This document shows positions 63,546 through 64,000 of a stretch of 64,000 bases of DNA, in pieces. Below the pieces are notes generated by a model. It was not told the DNA's origin, ran no database searches, and worked only from the letters and a program-made list of their open reading frames with translations. This DNA comes from Parasphingorhabdus flavimaris (GTDB lineage: Bacteria > Pseudomonadota > Alphaproteobacteria > Sphingomonadales > Sphingomonadaceae): the NCBI RefSeq assembly GCF_013371215.1, contig NZ_JABWMH010000002.1, positions 744,001-808,000 on the forward strand, given 5' to 3'. The position numbers were made by a program, and so were the translations under genes. Position 1 is the stretch's first letter. Each line of letters starts with the position of its first letter.

Positions 63546-64000
63546 ATGGTCAATAGTGGCACAGAACATACCGTCAAAGCCTTCGATTCCGACATCAACC
63601 AGTTGCGAGGGATGGTCGCAGAAATCGGTGGTCGCAGCGAGCAGGCGATCGACAAGGCGATGCGTGCGCTGGAAAACAGCGACCTCGAACTGGCAGCCGA
63701 AGTCGTCCGGGAAGACAAGCTTATCGACGATCTGGAGAAGCGGATCGACGAACTGACCTTCCAGACAATCGCTCTTCGAGCACCAATGGCCGATGATCTG
63801 AGGGAATTGATTGCCACATTCAAGATTTCCGGCGTGGTCGAACGGATCGGCGACTACGCAAAGAATATTGCCAAACGGGTACCGCTCGTAACCCGGAATC
63901 GTAGGCTGACACCGGTTTCGCTGCTGCCTTCGATGTCGAAAATTGCCAGTGAGCTGGTCCGGGACTCACTCGATGCATTTGCCCGGCGCGACGCAGAACT
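63546..64000 (+). CDS. phoU: Phosphate-signalling protein PhoU, 3' truncated by the window edge
   Basis: Negative regulator that links the Pst transporter with PhoR. The 151 visible residues include the first PhoU repeat, with EIGGRSEQAIDKAMRALENSD, REDKLIDDLEKRIDELTFQTIALRAPMADDLRELIATFKISGVVERIGDYAKNIAKR, the last holding the conserved metal-site E/D pattern ExxGDxAxN. AGGA lies upstream of the ATG. The frame continues open to the window end. Confidence 0.95.
   Translation, partial: MVNSGTEHTVKAFDSDINQLRGMVAEIGGRSEQAIDKAMRALENSDLELAAEVVREDKLIDDLEKRIDELTFQTIALRAPMADDLRELIATFKISGVVERIGDYAKNIAKRVPLVTRNRRLTPVSLLPSMSKIASELVRDSLDAFARRDAE

Overview
The window is a 64 kb piece of chromosome from an alphaproteobacterium, most likely a member of the Sphingomonadales (Sphingorhabdus/Parasphingorhabdus/Sphingopyxis-like). 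The evidence is moderate GC with dense, tightly coupled genes, a fused ispDF, the order ispDF / dusB-ntrB-ntrC-ntrY-ntrX-hfq-hflX / mazG, an Hfq with two Sm domains in one chain, oxygen-dependent hemF, a petABC operon and a HprK-related/PqqD/nucleotidyltransferase cassette. The species call is inference. I see no insertion sequence, prophage, CRISPR array or rRNA operon.

Layout. 1-6131 (+): tmk (5' cut off), holB, metG, tatD, an MBL-fold hydrolase, a membrane retropepsin-like protease and mazG, mostly overlapping or closely spaced. 6136-15343 (-): hflX, tandem-domain hfq, ntrX, ntrY, ntrC, ntrB, dusB, the nitrogen/redox regulatory block. 15436-19745: ispDF, a secreted protein of unknown function, pncC-type cinA, and on the other strand a COQ10/RatA-like protein and lipA, then a beta carbonic anhydrase. 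20044-26582: NYN-domain protein, putP, Uma2-family protein, ettA, M28 peptidase and a small lipoprotein. 26626-29455 (-): an EF-hand protein followed by an OmpR/EnvZ-type two-component pair. 29456-31031 is a gene-free, lower-GC stretch of about 1.6 kb full of inverted repeats, ending at a tRNA-Gly. 31175-34267: divergent glpD and glpK. 34334-37059 (-): petABC (cytochrome bc1). 37234-40929: trmL, hemF, a GNAT, a membrane protein, lipB and an acidic lipoprotein. 40943-45903 (-): queE, queC, a DUF3617-like protein, hslO, argF, argD. 46174-50439: katG, a GFA-family protein, a HisKA_2 sensor kinase, osmC. 50442-54457 (-): glmS and glmU with a vapBC toxin-antitoxin pair between them. 54569-57253 (-): nucleotidyltransferase, HprK-related kinase, PqqD-like protein and a Tat-exported small protein. 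57473-64000 (+): phoR, a three-unit PHO box, pstS-pstC-pstA-pstB and the start of phoU.

How the parts work together. Housekeeping blocks cover DNA replication and dTMP supply, translation (metG, ettA, hfq, queC/E, trmL, dusB, tRNA-Gly), isoprenoid, lipoate and heme synthesis, arginine synthesis, UDP-GlcNAc precursor synthesis, respiration and glycerol use. Regulatory blocks are Ntr (nitrogen/redox), Pho (phosphate), an EF-hand-linked two-component system and an orphan HisKA_2 kinase.

The best candidate for a little-described system is the four-gene cassette at 54569-57253. It combines a HPr-kinase-like P-loop protein, a PqqD/RRE-like protein, a NTP_transf_5 nucleotidyltransferase and a Tat-signal small protein, in overlapping order. 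These families also tailor lasso peptides, but no lasso cyclase or leader protease is present. Also notable are the tandem Hfq, an NtrX without GAFTGA, the EF-hand/two-component operon, several clean palindromic operator candidates, and the hairpin-rich gene-free region next to the tRNA. All function calls come from reading motifs and gene order. No database search was run.
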